A stretch of 20,678 bases of DNA from CAZONU01 sp965370045 (GTDB lineage: Bacteria > Planctomycetota > SZUA-567 > JAKLDR01). A program made the position numbers and the translations under genes. The stretch's first letter is position 1, and every line of letters begins with the position of its first letter. Below, one piece after another: positions 1 through 7,012 of the stretch. Under the pieces are notes generated by a model, which was not told the DNA's origin, searched no databases, and saw only the letters and a list, made by a program, of their open reading frames with translations. The DNA lies in contig CBDUSI010000080.1 of the NCBI GenBank assembly GCA_965370045.1, positions 1 to 20,678 of the forward strand, read 5' to 3'.

Positions 1-321
1 TGGCATCGTGCGAATCCCGAGAACGAAGCAGCGCGACGGGACCGCCTGCCGCCCAAGGGGTTGGGACATAACGGCCCATCTCCTTCGTCGAGAACCCGAA
101 GACGATGCTTGGGCATCGACTTCGGAACCCCTCCTCGAATCTGAACCATTCTGCCCCCAATCACGACTGCTCCATTTTTCAACGGCCTGCTAGACCAACA
201 GAAACTCAGTAACGTGCTCTCTTGCGGAAGCAGCTCACGCGATGTGCGGCAAGAATCTTGTGCCCGATTTGTGCCTGGTTTGTGTCAAATCCTGTCCATT
301 CCAGTCCATTTGAGATGACCG
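1..321. other. Gene-poor left edge, no identified gene
   Basis: No convincing complete gene is seen here. On the minus strand an open frame starts after a TGA at 161-163 (TTG at 160, internal ATG at 79) and runs off the left edge, so a truncated gene start is possible, but I do not recognise the peptide. A plus-strand 61-codon frame (8-193) has no recognisable motif. The stretch has lower GC than the operon that follows. It contains a three-copy TTGTGCC-type repeat near 258-286. An integration remnant beside the tRNA is possible but not shown. Confidence 0.4.
258..286. repeat. Three short direct repeats of TTGTGCC at 11-bp period
   Basis: TTGTGCC occurs at 258-264 and 269-275, and TTGTGTC at 280-286, so the three copies are spaced by exactly 11 bp, about one helical turn. 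They lie about 80 bp beyond the 3' end of the tRNA-His gene. Such phased repeats can be protein-binding sites, and integrase arm-type sites are one reading because tRNA 3' ends are common attachment sites. No integrase is visible in the window. Confidence 0.4.
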
Positions 322-354
322 CAAAGAAAAGCCCCGAAGGCTAAGCCCATCGGG
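322..354 (-). terminator. Rho-independent terminator of tRNA-His
   Basis: Read on the minus strand, CCCGATGG and CCTTCGGG form a stem (5 bp, one T-T mismatch, then 2 bp) around the loop GCTTAG at 332-354. It is followed by the T-rich stretch GCTTTTCTTTG. It starts 14 nt after the CCA end of the tRNA, the expected place for a terminator. Confidence 0.7.
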
Positions 355-367
355 ACTAGTGATTTAG

Positions 368-446
368 TGGGGTGAGCGAGGAGATTCGAACTCCCGACCT
401 CCAGATCCACAATCTGGCGCTCTAACCTAGCTGAGCTACGCCCACC
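368..446 (-). tRNA. tRNA-His (anticodon GTG), CCA encoded
   Basis: On the minus strand the acceptor stem GTGGGCG (from 445) pairs with CGCTCAC (378-372), with one G-T pair. The extra G-1 at 446 faces the discriminator C at 371, the hallmark of tRNA-His. The anticodon stem CCAGA/TCTGG carries GTG in its loop, and the T arm has the usual TTCGAAT loop. A genomic CCA follows at 370-368. The gene has its own promoter and terminator. Confidence 0.96.
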
Positions 447-458
447 GTGGGATTTGGG

Positions 459-486
459 ATTCTACGCCGAGCCCGGCCAAAAGCAA
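459..486 (-). promoter_or_regulatory. Promoter of tRNA-His, TTGCTT-16-TAGAAT
   Basis: The -35 box TTGCTT (486-481) is separated by 16 bp from the -10 box TAGAAT (464-459) on the minus strand. Transcription would start around 452, only a few bases before the tRNA 5' end at 446. It lies in the gap after the HEAT-repeat gene, so the tRNA is probably expressed separately from that operon. Confidence 0.55.
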
Positions 487-520
487 GCGGAAAGGGTCGG
501 GCGCCGAAGCGCGCGCCTCC

Positions 521-2038
521 CTACTTGCCCCGTATCTTCTCCAGCGCCTCCTCCGCGGCTGAGCGGAGCATGCGGTCCTTGTCGTTCTTCAGCTTCTCCA
601 GCGCCGGCACCGCCCCCTGGGCTTCCCGGCCGATCATGCCCAGCGCGTAGGCGGCCGTCCAGCGCACCCGCTTCTCGGGGTCCGCAAGGATCAGCCTGGC
701 CAGCTTGTCGACGGCGGGCTTGGCCTCCGGGCCGAACCACCCCGTCGCCGCGGCGGCGTGCCGCCGCACCCCGGCGTCCTTGTCGTCCAGGGCCCTGACC
801 AGCGCAGGTACGGCCCTGGCCGGGTCGGCGCCGATGCACCGCAGGGCGAAGGCCGCGCGCGAACGCGCCAGGGCGTCAGCGTCGCCCAGCATCCTGATAA
901 GCCGCGCCTCGGCGACCTTGGCCTTGGCGCCCCAGTACCCCAGCCCGGAAGCCGCCGCGGCGCGCACTCCCGGGTCCTTGTCGTCGAGCGCGGCGCGCAG
1001 CACTGCCACCGCCGCCTTGGGATCGGCCCTGACGTAGTCCAGCGCCTTGATGGCCAGGCGACGGACACGCGCGTCGCGATCGTGGACCATGCGGAGCACG
1101 ACCGGCGCGGTGGTCTGCGGGTTGCGGCTTCCGACCATGGCGAAGGCCAGCGTCGCGTGAGCGCGCACACCAGCGTCAACGTCGCCCAGCGCGCCGCGCA
1201 GGACGGGCAGCACGGCTTTGGGGTCGGCCCCGCTCCAACCCAGCGCCCCGGCCGCGCACCGGCGCACGTCCGCGTTGCGGTCACCCAGCGCCTTGATCAG
1301 GGCGGCCTCCGCCGTCCTGAAAGCCTTGCCCAGCCGCCAGTTGACGCCCGCGGCGGCGTAGCGCCGCACCTGCGCTTCCCGGTCGCCCAACGCCTTGACG
1401 AGCCCCTGGACCCGGGCCCCTGGCGCGCCTCTCAGCTTGCCGAGCGCGAAGGCCGCGCAGCGGCGGACGTCGGGGTTCTTGTCGTCAAGCAGTTTGACCA
1501 GCGCGGGAACGGCGGCCGCGCCGAAGGCGGCCCCCCACGACTCCTCCCCCAGCCAGCCCAGGGCCGCGGCGGCGTAACGGCGCACCCCCGCGTTCCCGTC
1601 GGACAGCGCCGCGGTCAGCGCGGGCACCGCGCCCTTCGTCGGTCCGATCCTGCCCAGCGCGAAGGCCGCACAGCGGCGAACGTCGGGCTCCAGATCCTTC
1701 AATCGTAGCATGAGCTGCGGCGCGGCGGACTTGGCCTTGGGGCCGATCCAGCCCAGGGCCGCGGCGGCGAAGCGCCGGGTTTCCGCGCGTCGGCCCTCCA
1801 GAGCCTTGACCAGCCCGCCGACAGCCGGTGCCGCCGCCGGACCGAGCGCCCGCAGCGTATCGGCGGCCCTGGCCCGCCCCTTGGCCTCCTCGGCGTCCAG
1901 GTCCGAAACCAGCTTACCCAGCAGCTCCGCGGTGACCTTGGCCGGGGCCGGGACCGCTCCGGCCCGCGCCGGCGCCGTCAAGACAAGAGCGCCCAGCAGT
2001 GCCAGAACGACGCTGCTCCTCAGCGATTTCGCTCTCAT
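521..2038 (-). CDS. Exported HEAT-repeat (PBS-lyase-like) protein
   Basis: About 505 residues. The chosen ATG at 2038 begins MRAKSLRSS and a hydrophobic stretch ending APARA, a good Sec signal peptide, and GGAG lies about 9 nt upstream. The longer frame to 2122 would overlap the preceding thi gene and put a basic 28-residue tail before the signal. The mature part is roughly 14 HEAT units of 31-39 residues of the form D-x2-VRR-x-AA-x-ALG-x-IG, as in PBS-lyase HEAT proteins. Such repeats form helical solenoids for protein binding, and no catalytic site is visible. Units alternate between an RRCAAFALG type and an RRYAAAALGW type. It is the last gene of the operon, 43 bp after the thi gene. A role as periplasmic scaffold is inference, and its partner is unknown. 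Confidence 0.88.
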   Translation of the reverse strand: MRAKSLRSSVVLALLGALVLTAPARAGAVPAPAKVTAELLGKLVSDLDAEEAKGRARAADTLRALGPAAAPAVGGLVKALEGRRAETRRFAAAALGWIGPKAKSAAPQLMLRLKDLEPDVRRCAAFALGRIGPTKGAVPALTAALSDGNAGVRRYAAAALGWLGEESWGAAFGAAAVPALVKLLDDKNPDVRRCAAFALGKLRGAPGARVQGLVKALGDREAQVRRYAAAGVNWRLGKAFRTAEAALIKALGDRNADVRRCAAGALGWSGADPKAVLPVLRGALGDVDAGVRAHATLAFAMVGSRNPQTTAPVVLRMVHDRDARVRRLAIKALDYVRADPKAAVAVLRAALDDKDPGVRAAAASGLGYWGAKAKVAEARLIRMLGDADALARSRAAFALRCIGADPARAVPALVRALDDKDAGVRRHAAAATGWFGPEAKPAVDKLARLILADPEKRVRWTAAYALGMIGREAQGAVPALEKLKNDKDRMLRSAAEEALEKIRGK

Positions 2039-2081
2039 TCTCGGTTCTCCGTCCTGACACCCGGGCGGGCGGAAACGCGGC

Positions 2082-3140
2082 TCAACCCGCCTGGCTCCCC
2101 ACCGCCGCGTCGATCTTCTCACGGAAGAAGCTCGCGGCGGCGCGCACGTCCTCCTGCATGGTTATCCCCGTGCAGATGGCCAGGCGCCTCGCGCCCGCGG
2201 CCAGCACCTCGTCGACGGTCTTCTCGTTCACCGAGCCTATCGCGAAGCCGGGGAGGTCCGCCTCCCGCGCGCAGTGGGTCACGTACTCCGGCCCCACCGC
2301 GGCGGCGTGCTGCTTGGTCTGCGTGGCGTAAACCGGGCCCACGCCGATATAGTCAGCGCCCTCGGCCAACGCGACGGCGGCCTGCTCGGGCGAATGGGTC
2401 GACCGGCCCACGATGCGCCCCGGGCCCATCAGCTCACGGGCCTCATCGGAGGGCAGATCCCGCTGCCCCAGGTGAACCCCGTCGGCCCCGGCCAGCCGGG
2501 CGACGTGCGGCCGGTCGTTGATGATGAGCAGTGTCCCCAGCTCGGCACAGAGCGCCGCCAGCTTCCGCGCATTGGCCAGGAACTGGCCGTCCGCCATCCC
2601 CTTCTCGCGGTACTGGAACATGCCCGCGCCACCGGCGGCGGCTTCTTTGGCAGTTTCCAATACGTTGCCATTGCGGCACAGCGCCTCAGTCAGCAGCACG
2701 TAGAGCCTTGCCTCATAAAGCCGCTTCTTGCGGCTCACGTCGCCCGCGGCCAGTTCCTTCTCGACGGCGTACAACTTAAAGCGCAGCGGCGCGAAGCTCT
2801 CGGAAGCAGAAGCGTCCAGCAGGCCGCCGTATTCCTCCAACGCTCGGAAGGCCTCCCCGGCGCGGGCCAGCGCCGCGCGGGCCACGCCGGCCTCGTCGGC
2901 ACGTTCCGCCGTCGCCGCCGCGGCCCCGACGTCCCCCGCCGAACCGCGGGCGGACAGCAGTTCCTTCGCGTCAAAGAGCTCCCCGGCCAGCCGGCCGAGC
3001 GCACGGCGCAGCGCGCGCAGCGCCCCGGCCGAGCCGCGGTCGGCGAGCACGAAGCGCGCGTACTCTTCGGCGCAGCGCAGCCCCTCGCGGCAGCGGTTGA
3101 GGTTGGCGTCGACGATGCGCGCGGCTTCCGGCCGGCTCAC
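2082..3140 (-). CDS. thiE: Thiamine phosphate synthase with N-terminal ThiD2 domain
   Basis: 352 residues in two parts. Residues 1-130 resemble the ThiD2-type domain found fused to some ThiE proteins (RIVDANLNRCREGLR near the start, then E-E-Y-A-R-F). Residues 145-345 are a ThiE TIM barrel, which joins HMP-pyrophosphate to thiazole phosphate to make thiamine phosphate. Visible ThiE signatures are QYREKG at 176-181, INDR at 207-210, DGVHLGQRD at 220-228, GRSTHS at 245-250, and GVGPVYATQTK at 266-276. The GTG start overlaps the upstream stop as GTGA (3137-3140), so translation is coupled. A cytoplasmic cofactor enzyme within an envelope-protein operon is unusual company. No other thi gene or TPP riboswitch is seen. 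Confidence 0.92.
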   Translation of the reverse strand: MSRPEAARIVDANLNRCREGLRCAEEYARFVLADRGSAGALRALRRALGRLAGELFDAKELLSARGSAGDVGAAAATAERADEAGVARAALARAGEAFRALEEYGGLLDASASESFAPLRFKLYAVEKELAAGDVSRKKRLYEARLYVLLTEALCRNGNVLETAKEAAAGGAGMFQYREKGMADGQFLANARKLAALCAELGTLLIINDRPHVARLAGADGVHLGQRDLPSDEARELMGPGRIVGRSTHSPEQAAVALAEGADYIGVGPVYATQTKQHAAAVGPEYVTHCAREADLPGFAIGSVNEKTVDEVLAAGARRLAICTGITMQEDVRAAASFFREKIDAAVGSQAG

Positions 3141-3823
3141 TGCCTCTCGTCCTCCTCCGGCGCCTCGACTGCCTCGCGGATCATCTCGTAGCGCTGCTCA
3201 CTGAGGGTCTCGACCTGGAAGATCATTCTGTTCTCCCAGGAGTTGGCCGGGCCGGTCGTGTCCATCCCCGTGGACTCGGTCACGGTCTTCTTGGCCTTCA
3301 GGAAGGACGCCTCGACGACCAGCACGCTGCGGGTGCCGTCCGGGTGGGCGTCGGACTCCACCAGCAGCACCCGCGACCTGCCCAGGTTGATCTCCCGGTG
3401 CCCCACGTAGACGAACGCGTGGCCCAGCGGGCACTCGATGATCGCCACGGGGGTCTCGTCGCGTCCCGGCAGCTTCTTGTTCTTGTCCCAGTAGGTCCCG
3501 AACCAGTCGGCCTGCATGGCCACCGACCCCTGGCACATCTCCACGTCCCGGGCGCGGCTCACCGTCCGGCCGATGGCCTGGCAGCCCCTGAACCACAGCC
3601 CGGCCACCGCCGTGCAGAGCACCAGGGCGACCGCCGAGCAGGCCAGCCAGGGCTTGAGCGCCGGTCGGTGCTTCTTCTTCTCCTCGACCTCCCGCCCGTC
3701 GAGGTCCTCTTCGGTGAGCAGCCCCGCGCGCTCCTTGAGCTTGGCGCGCACCAGGACCACCAGGACAGCCAGCAGCAGGGCGCTGACGCCCAGGGCGGCT
3801 GCCAACAGGAGTATCCCGGTCAC
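3137..3823 (-). CDS. Two-TM membrane protein of unknown function
   Basis: 228 residues, not assigned to a named family. Hydrophobic segments lie at about residues 3-25 and 59-78, with a charged linker between them (EEDLDGREVEEKKKH). The C-terminal ~150 residues would then lie on the outer side of the membrane if both segments span it with the N-terminus out. That part contains ECPLGH and the stretch SDAHPDGTRSVLVVEA, which loosely recalls the H-x-DG region of planctomycete pseudopilin-like (DUF1559-type) proteins. That resemblance is weak. GTGA overlaps at both ends (3820-3823 and 3137-3140) place it firmly in the operon between the transglutaminase-like lipoprotein and the thi gene. Confidence 0.8.
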   Translation of the reverse strand: MTGILLLAAALGVSALLLAVLVVLVRAKLKERAGLLTEEDLDGREVEEKKKHRPALKPWLACSAVALVLCTAVAGLWFRGCQAIGRTVSRARDVEMCQGSVAMQADWFGTYWDKNKKLPGRDETPVAIIECPLGHAFVYVGHREINLGRSRVLLVESDAHPDGTRSVLVVEASFLKAKKTVTESTGMDTTGPANSWENRMIFQVETLSEQRYEMIREAVEAPEEDERQ

Positions 3824-5088
3824 TTGCGGCCCCCGGCCGGCGCCCGCTTCCGGGCCGCCTCAGCGCGGCGAACGTACTCCGCGGCGCGGCGGCGGTAGTC
3901 CTTCCGCTCCGGGGCCAGCACCGCGGCCTTGCGGGCGTGGCGCGCCGCGGAGCGCCAGTCCTCCCGGGCCGCGAAGACCCGCCCGGCGGTGTCCAGCACC
4001 GCGGCGCGCTTCTCCGGGGGAATCCGCCGGCTGCGGCGCAGCGCGGCGGCGATCAGCTTCTCGGCTCCGGCGGGGTCGTATTCCGGGCGCCCCGGGGCGG
4101 CGACCAGCAGCCCGGCCAGGTTGTTGAGCGCCGAGACGTTCTCGGGGTCCAGGGCCAGCACCCGCCGGTAGCAGCTCTGGGCCCTCTCGCTGCCCCCGGT
4201 ACGCTCGGCGAGGTACCCGGAGTTGACCAGCGCCTGGGCGCTGTCAGGCAGCACCGCCTGGGCGAGTTCCAAGTCATGGCGAGCGCGGCGCGGCCGGCCC
4301 ACCCGGGCCTGGTAACCGCCGCGAGCGGCCAGCACCTCGGCCAGGAACTCGCGCTTGCTGAGGCTCCTGAGGTACACCCCGCGCTCGGCGGCCCCCTTGG
4401 AGACGCCGGTCATCCGCCGGTAGCGCAAGTCGGTGAACCGCCGGCCGGCCTGGGTGGGCTCGATGTTGAACCTGCGCACGCCGTCGTCGTAGCGCATGAA
4501 GAAATGCCCCGGGGCGCTCACCGCCCGGACCTGGAGGCCCAGCCGGCCGGCCACCGCCAGGTAGAGCAGCGTGGAGCTCAGGCAGTTGCCCCGCCCCCTG
4601 GTCATGACCTCGGTAACGTCGAAGTCGCGGGGGGAGCCGGCCCGGTAGTAGCCCACCCCGCGGCGGACCAGCAGCAGGCTGTTGAGCTCCTCAACCGCCT
4701 CGCGGGCGGTCCCGCCCCGCCCGATCTGGCGGGCGGCGTCGGCGGCGAGCTTCTCGATGCGCGCGTCCTCGGCGGCCAGATCCAGGTCCTTGCGGCTCTC
4801 GGCGGCCAGGAGCAGGGCGGCGCGGCCCAGGTCGATCTCCCGCTCGGGCAGCGCCAGGACCTCCGCGATGCTGCGCGCGGCGCGACCCTTGCGTTCCCGC
4901 GCGGCCAGCAGCGCCCGGTGGGGGTCGTATTCCGGCGCGGAGGTGCAGCCGGCGACGGGCAGCGCCAGGGCCAGCCCGGCCAGCAGCAAGGTTCTCGACG
5001 TGGAGAGAGACAAGGCCCGCGAAGCCCGGGGCCGGACGGCGGCGACGGCTACTTTATCTTGAGGCTCGCCTGGTTCTGTTTCCACCAC
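3820..5088 (-). CDS. Transglutaminase-like (SirB1-type) lipoprotein with TPRs
   Basis: 422 residues from GTG 5088, which has GGGAGGAG just upstream. A lipobox LPVAGC puts the lipid-bearing Cys at residue 48, so the protein is probably anchored in the envelope. Residues ~130-215 look like a SirB1/Transglut_core2 domain: RGRGNCLSS with candidate nucleophile C169, GHFF with H195, then NIEPT near 208-212. The remainder (~265-410) is TPR-like helical hairpins, for example ALVNSGYLAE and VSALNNLAGLL. Starting at GTG 5088 overlaps the previous gene by 40 bp and leaves an unusually long 47-residue leader. A TTG at 5013 would give a standard 22-residue signal without overlap, so the true start is uncertain. 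Proteolytic or crosslinking activity is not established for this family branch. Confidence 0.85.
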   Translation of the reverse strand: MVETEPGEPQDKVAVAAVRPRASRALSLSTSRTLLLAGLALALPVAGCTSAPEYDPHRALLAARERKGRAARSIAEVLALPEREIDLGRAALLLAAESRKDLDLAAEDARIEKLAADAARQIGRGGTAREAVEELNSLLLVRRGVGYYRAGSPRDFDVTEVMTRGRGNCLSSTLLYLAVAGRLGLQVRAVSAPGHFFMRYDDGVRRFNIEPTQAGRRFTDLRYRRMTGVSKGAAERGVYLRSLSKREFLAEVLAARGGYQARVGRPRRARHDLELAQAVLPDSAQALVNSGYLAERTGGSERAQSCYRRVLALDPENVSALNNLAGLLVAAPGRPEYDPAGAEKLIAAALRRSRRIPPEKRAAVLDTAGRVFAAREDWRSAARHARKAAVLAPERKDYRRRAAEYVRRAEAARKRAPAGGRK

Positions 5089-5558
5089 TCCTCCCAGGCG
5101 GCTTTCTTCCTGACCGGCAGCTGCCCCCTGTAATTGGAGTGGTACTGGATGCTGCGCAGCAGGATATCGTGGGACAACTCGCCGAGGGTCTTGGTATCGG
5201 TGACCGGCAGGGGCCCGGAGGCCGCGGCGGTCGCCTCGGAATTATCCACCTGCTTGATCAGCGCGGGGAGTGCCCCCTTGCCGAGGGCCACCAGTACGTC
5301 GCCGGCGTGGGCCCAGTTGTTGCCCTTCATGCCCGCCAGGGACAGCTCCAGGAGCTCGGCGCGCTGGGCGGAGGTGAGCTTGACGACCTCCTCGCGCGGC
5401 CAGTAGCGGTCGAAGTCTATGCCGGTGATCGGCCCTCTGCGCCCGACCCGCCCGCGGCCGCGCCGCGGCCGGGATATATTCGGGCCCCGCTTGGGGCAGC
5501 CGCTGACCACCAGCGCGAAGCCGGCAACGAGTATCAGGTAGGAGGCGGTCCTGCTCAT
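5049..5558 (-). CDS. Small lipoprotein, HEAT-like fragment
   Basis: About 169 residues. The ATG at 5558 follows GGGGGA by about 6 nt and starts MSRTASYLILVAGFALVVSGC, a textbook lipoprotein signal with Cys at 21. The longer frame to 5732 would run through the promoter and is rejected. The mature part begins with an Arg/Gly-rich linker (RPRRGRGRVGRRG). It then has about 110 residues with one HEAT-like helix pair (GKGALPALIKQVDN) and ends in AWEEWWKQN, a Trp-rich tail I associate with HEAT-type envelope proteins of planctomycetes (impression, not a search). It is the first gene of the five-gene operon. No enzymatic motif is seen. Confidence 0.82.
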   Translation of the reverse strand: MSRTASYLILVAGFALVVSGCPKRGPNISRPRRGRGRVGRRGPITGIDFDRYWPREEVVKLTSAQRAELLELSLAGMKGNNWAHAGDVLVALGKGALPALIKQVDNSEATAAASGPLPVTDTKTLGELSHDILLRSIQYHSNYRGQLPVRKKAAWEEWWKQNQASLKIK

Positions 5559-5613
5559 GAGTTTTCCCCCGCAACCGGCGCCCTCTGGGCGCGGTGTTCC
5601 CCACTGCGAGGGG

Positions 5614-5642
5614 AGTCTAAAACCCTGGCGCACAACTGTCAA
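5614..5642 (-). promoter_or_regulatory. Operon promoter TTGACA-17-TAGACT
   Basis: On the minus strand TTGACA (5642-5637), a 17-bp spacer and TAGACT (5619-5614) form a near-consensus sigma70-type promoter. The predicted start near 5607 leaves a leader of about 50 nt before the lipoprotein ATG at 5558. It explains transcription of the genes down to 521. Confidence 0.7.
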
Positions 5643-5666
5643 GGCCGAAAAGGAAACGTCGCAAAC

Positions 5667-5682
5667 CACCAGGACGCCAAGG
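5667..5682. repeat. Degenerate CACCAAGA-type 8-mer repeat
   Basis: CACCAGGA followed by CGCCAAGG are two imperfect copies of the 8-mer that occurs in three copies at 9507-9530. They sit between the divergent promoters of the lipoprotein operon and the phosphatase gene. Two degenerate copies alone would not be convincing; the better array elsewhere in the window makes a common origin plausible. Confidence 0.35.
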
Positions 5683-5718
5683 GGTCTCGATGCTTCTGGA
5701 CTCCCGGCGGCGGTCCAA

Positions 5719-5724
5719 TATAAT
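5719..5724 (+). promoter_or_regulatory. Possible -10 box TATAAT of the phosphatase gene
   Basis: A perfect TATAAT lies 46 bp before the GTG at 5770 in otherwise GC-rich DNA. No good -35 hexamer sits at 16-18 bp (CTGGAC and neighbours), so either an activator or another sigma factor helps, or the match is chance. Confidence 0.4.
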
Positions 5725-5769
5725 GTCCGCATTGCGGGAGGCGCTCAATTCCGCCGGAGGACCTCGCCA

Positions 5770-6591
5770 GTGCCCATGGAGCCCGGAAAGACCGCCGGCT
5801 TCGACCGGCTCAAGGCCGTGGCCGACGGCCTCAAGAAGCAGATCGTGCACAAGCGCTCGCTGACCGTGGCCCGCAAGCGCCAACAGTACATGCTGCCGCG
5901 CCCGCCGGCGGTGCCCGGCTACGAGTTCGCCTTCGTCTACAGCCCGGCGGAGCACGTCTCCGGCGACTTCTGCGACATCATCGAACTGGGCGGGGGGTAC
6001 TACGGCATCCTGGTCGGGGACATCGCCGGGCACGGCGTGGAGGCCGGCCTGGTGATGGGCGCGGCGCGCAAGGCGCTGCAGATATACGCGCGCTCGGCCG
6101 AAGGCCCCGCCCAGGCGGTGGCCGCGGCCAACGACGACCTGCGCCGGGACCTCGACCGAGAGACCTTCCTGACGGTCAGCTACGCGGTGCTCGACGCGGC
6201 GGCCGGCACCCTGCGCTACGTGCGCGCGGGCCACAACCACCCCCTGATGGTCGGCCCCGACCCCGGCCAGTGGCGGGAGATCAAGTCCGGGGGCACCTCC
6301 ATCGGGGTCACCCATGGCGAGCAGTTCAGGAGCCTGCTGCAGGAAGTCTCGCTGGATATCCTGCCCGGGCAGGTTTTCGTCCAGTTTACCGACGGGATCG
6401 TCGAGGCCCATGACAAGGCCGGCGAGGAGTTCGGCGTGGAGCGTTTCGTTGGCTACCTCGAGAAGCACGCCCGCGCCGGCCGCTCCGTCGCCCAGGCGCT
6501 GGAAAGCCTGCCCGCCGAACTGGAAGCCTGGACCGGAACTGCCGAGCAGGAGGACGACATCACCGCCCTGACGGTGAGGCGTTTGCCGTAG
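5770..6591 (+). CDS. PP2C-type phosphatase, SpoIIE/RsbU domain
   Basis: 273 residues from GTG 5770, which has GGAGG 9 nt upstream; ATG 5776 is the alternative. Nearly the whole protein is one SpoIIE/PPM serine phosphatase domain preceded by a short helix (residues 10-40) and QQYMLPRPP, the usual lead-in. Expected metal-binding acidic motifs are present: SGDFCD (D66, D69), VGDIAGHG (D84), FTDGIVEA and EQEDDITAL near the end. RsbU-type enzymes dephosphorylate anti-anti-sigma (STAS) proteins in partner switching. No sensor (PAS, GAF, HAMP) domain, STAS gene or anti-sigma kinase is in the window, so input and target are unknown. It is divergent from the lipoprotein operon. Confidence 0.92.
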   Translation: MPMEPGKTAGFDRLKAVADGLKKQIVHKRSLTVARKRQQYMLPRPPAVPGYEFAFVYSPAEHVSGDFCDIIELGGGYYGILVGDIAGHGVEAGLVMGAARKALQIYARSAEGPAQAVAAANDDLRRDLDRETFLTVSYAVLDAAAGTLRYVRAGHNHPLMVGPDPGQWREIKSGGTSIGVTHGEQFRSLLQEVSLDILPGQVFVQFTDGIVEAHDKAGEEFGVERFVGYLEKHARAGRSVAQALESLPAELEAWTGTAEQEDDITALTVRRLP

Positions 6592-6611
6592 GCTGATACT
6601 GGATTATCAGC
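6592..6611. terminator. Hairpin directly after the phosphatase stop codon
   Basis: GCTGATA (6592-6598) and TATCAGC (6605-6611) form a perfect 7-bp stem with a 6-nt loop immediately after the TAG at 6589-6591. There is no T run, so it may be a weak or protein-assisted terminator or an mRNA-end stabiliser. It ends only 3 nt before the Shine-Dalgarno sequence of the next gene and could also affect that gene's translation. Confidence 0.45.
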
Positions 6612-6622
6612 CGCGGAAGGGA

Positions 6623-7012
6623 ATGAAAGTGCGATTCTGCACCGCAATCAGTTGCATCGATGGGCGCATTCAATTGCCTGTGATCAAGTATCTTCAGGCT
6701 CGTTTTAATGCAAGGTACGTGGATCTCATTACGGAGCCAGGCCCAAACCTGATCCTGGCAAGACAAGCCGATGCCAACTTGGTCAAGTCAATCCTGGCAA
6801 GAACTCATATCTCAGTTGAGAATCATCATTCCGTTGGGATAGCTGTTGTCGGACATCATGATTGCGCGGGGAATCCAGCGACGAAGGATGAACAAATCCT
6901 GCATATTGAAGAAGCGGTCACTTTCGTTCGTCAACAGCATGAGGAACTGGAAGTCATAGGATTGTGGGTTGACGAAAAGTGGGAAGTACACGAGATTGCA
7001 GAAAGCGGCTGA
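6623..7012 (+). CDS. Small beta-carbonic-anhydrase-like protein
   Basis: 129 residues. The C-x-D-x-R motif (C11, D13, R15 in SCIDGR) and the H-x2-C motif (H78, C81 in GHHDC) match the zinc ligands and Asp-Arg dyad of beta-carbonic anhydrases. The protein is much shorter than the usual ~200 residues and resembles the small putative carbonic anhydrase type (Pro_CA_2-like). CO2 hydration is therefore plausible but unproven. Start choice is uncertain: GGAAGG at 6615-6620 is only 2 nt before ATG 6623 but 8 nt before the in-frame GTG 6629, which would drop two residues. The gene is AT-richer than the phosphatase gene 31 bp upstream, suggesting a different origin. No own promoter is evident. Confidence 0.82.
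   Translation: MKVRFCTAISCIDGRIQLPVIKYLQARFNARYVDLITEPGPNLILARQADANLVKSILARTHISVENHHSVGIAVVGHHDCAGNPATKDEQILHIEEAVTFVRQQHEELEVIGLWVDEKWEVHEIAESG

Noticed and set aside
1..40. tRNA-like 3' fragment at the left edge (GGGATTCGCAC on the minus strand)
   Set aside because: The bases flanking the TTCG do not form a T-stem, and no acceptor end matches the tRNA-His gene.
2039..2122. N-terminal extension of the HEAT protein to 2122
   Set aside because: It overlaps the thi gene by 41 bp and puts an Arg-rich tail before a clear signal peptide; ATG 2038 has a ribosome site.
5559..5732. N-terminal extension of the small lipoprotein to 5732
   Set aside because: It would cross the operon promoter and hide the lipoprotein signal, which must be N-terminal.
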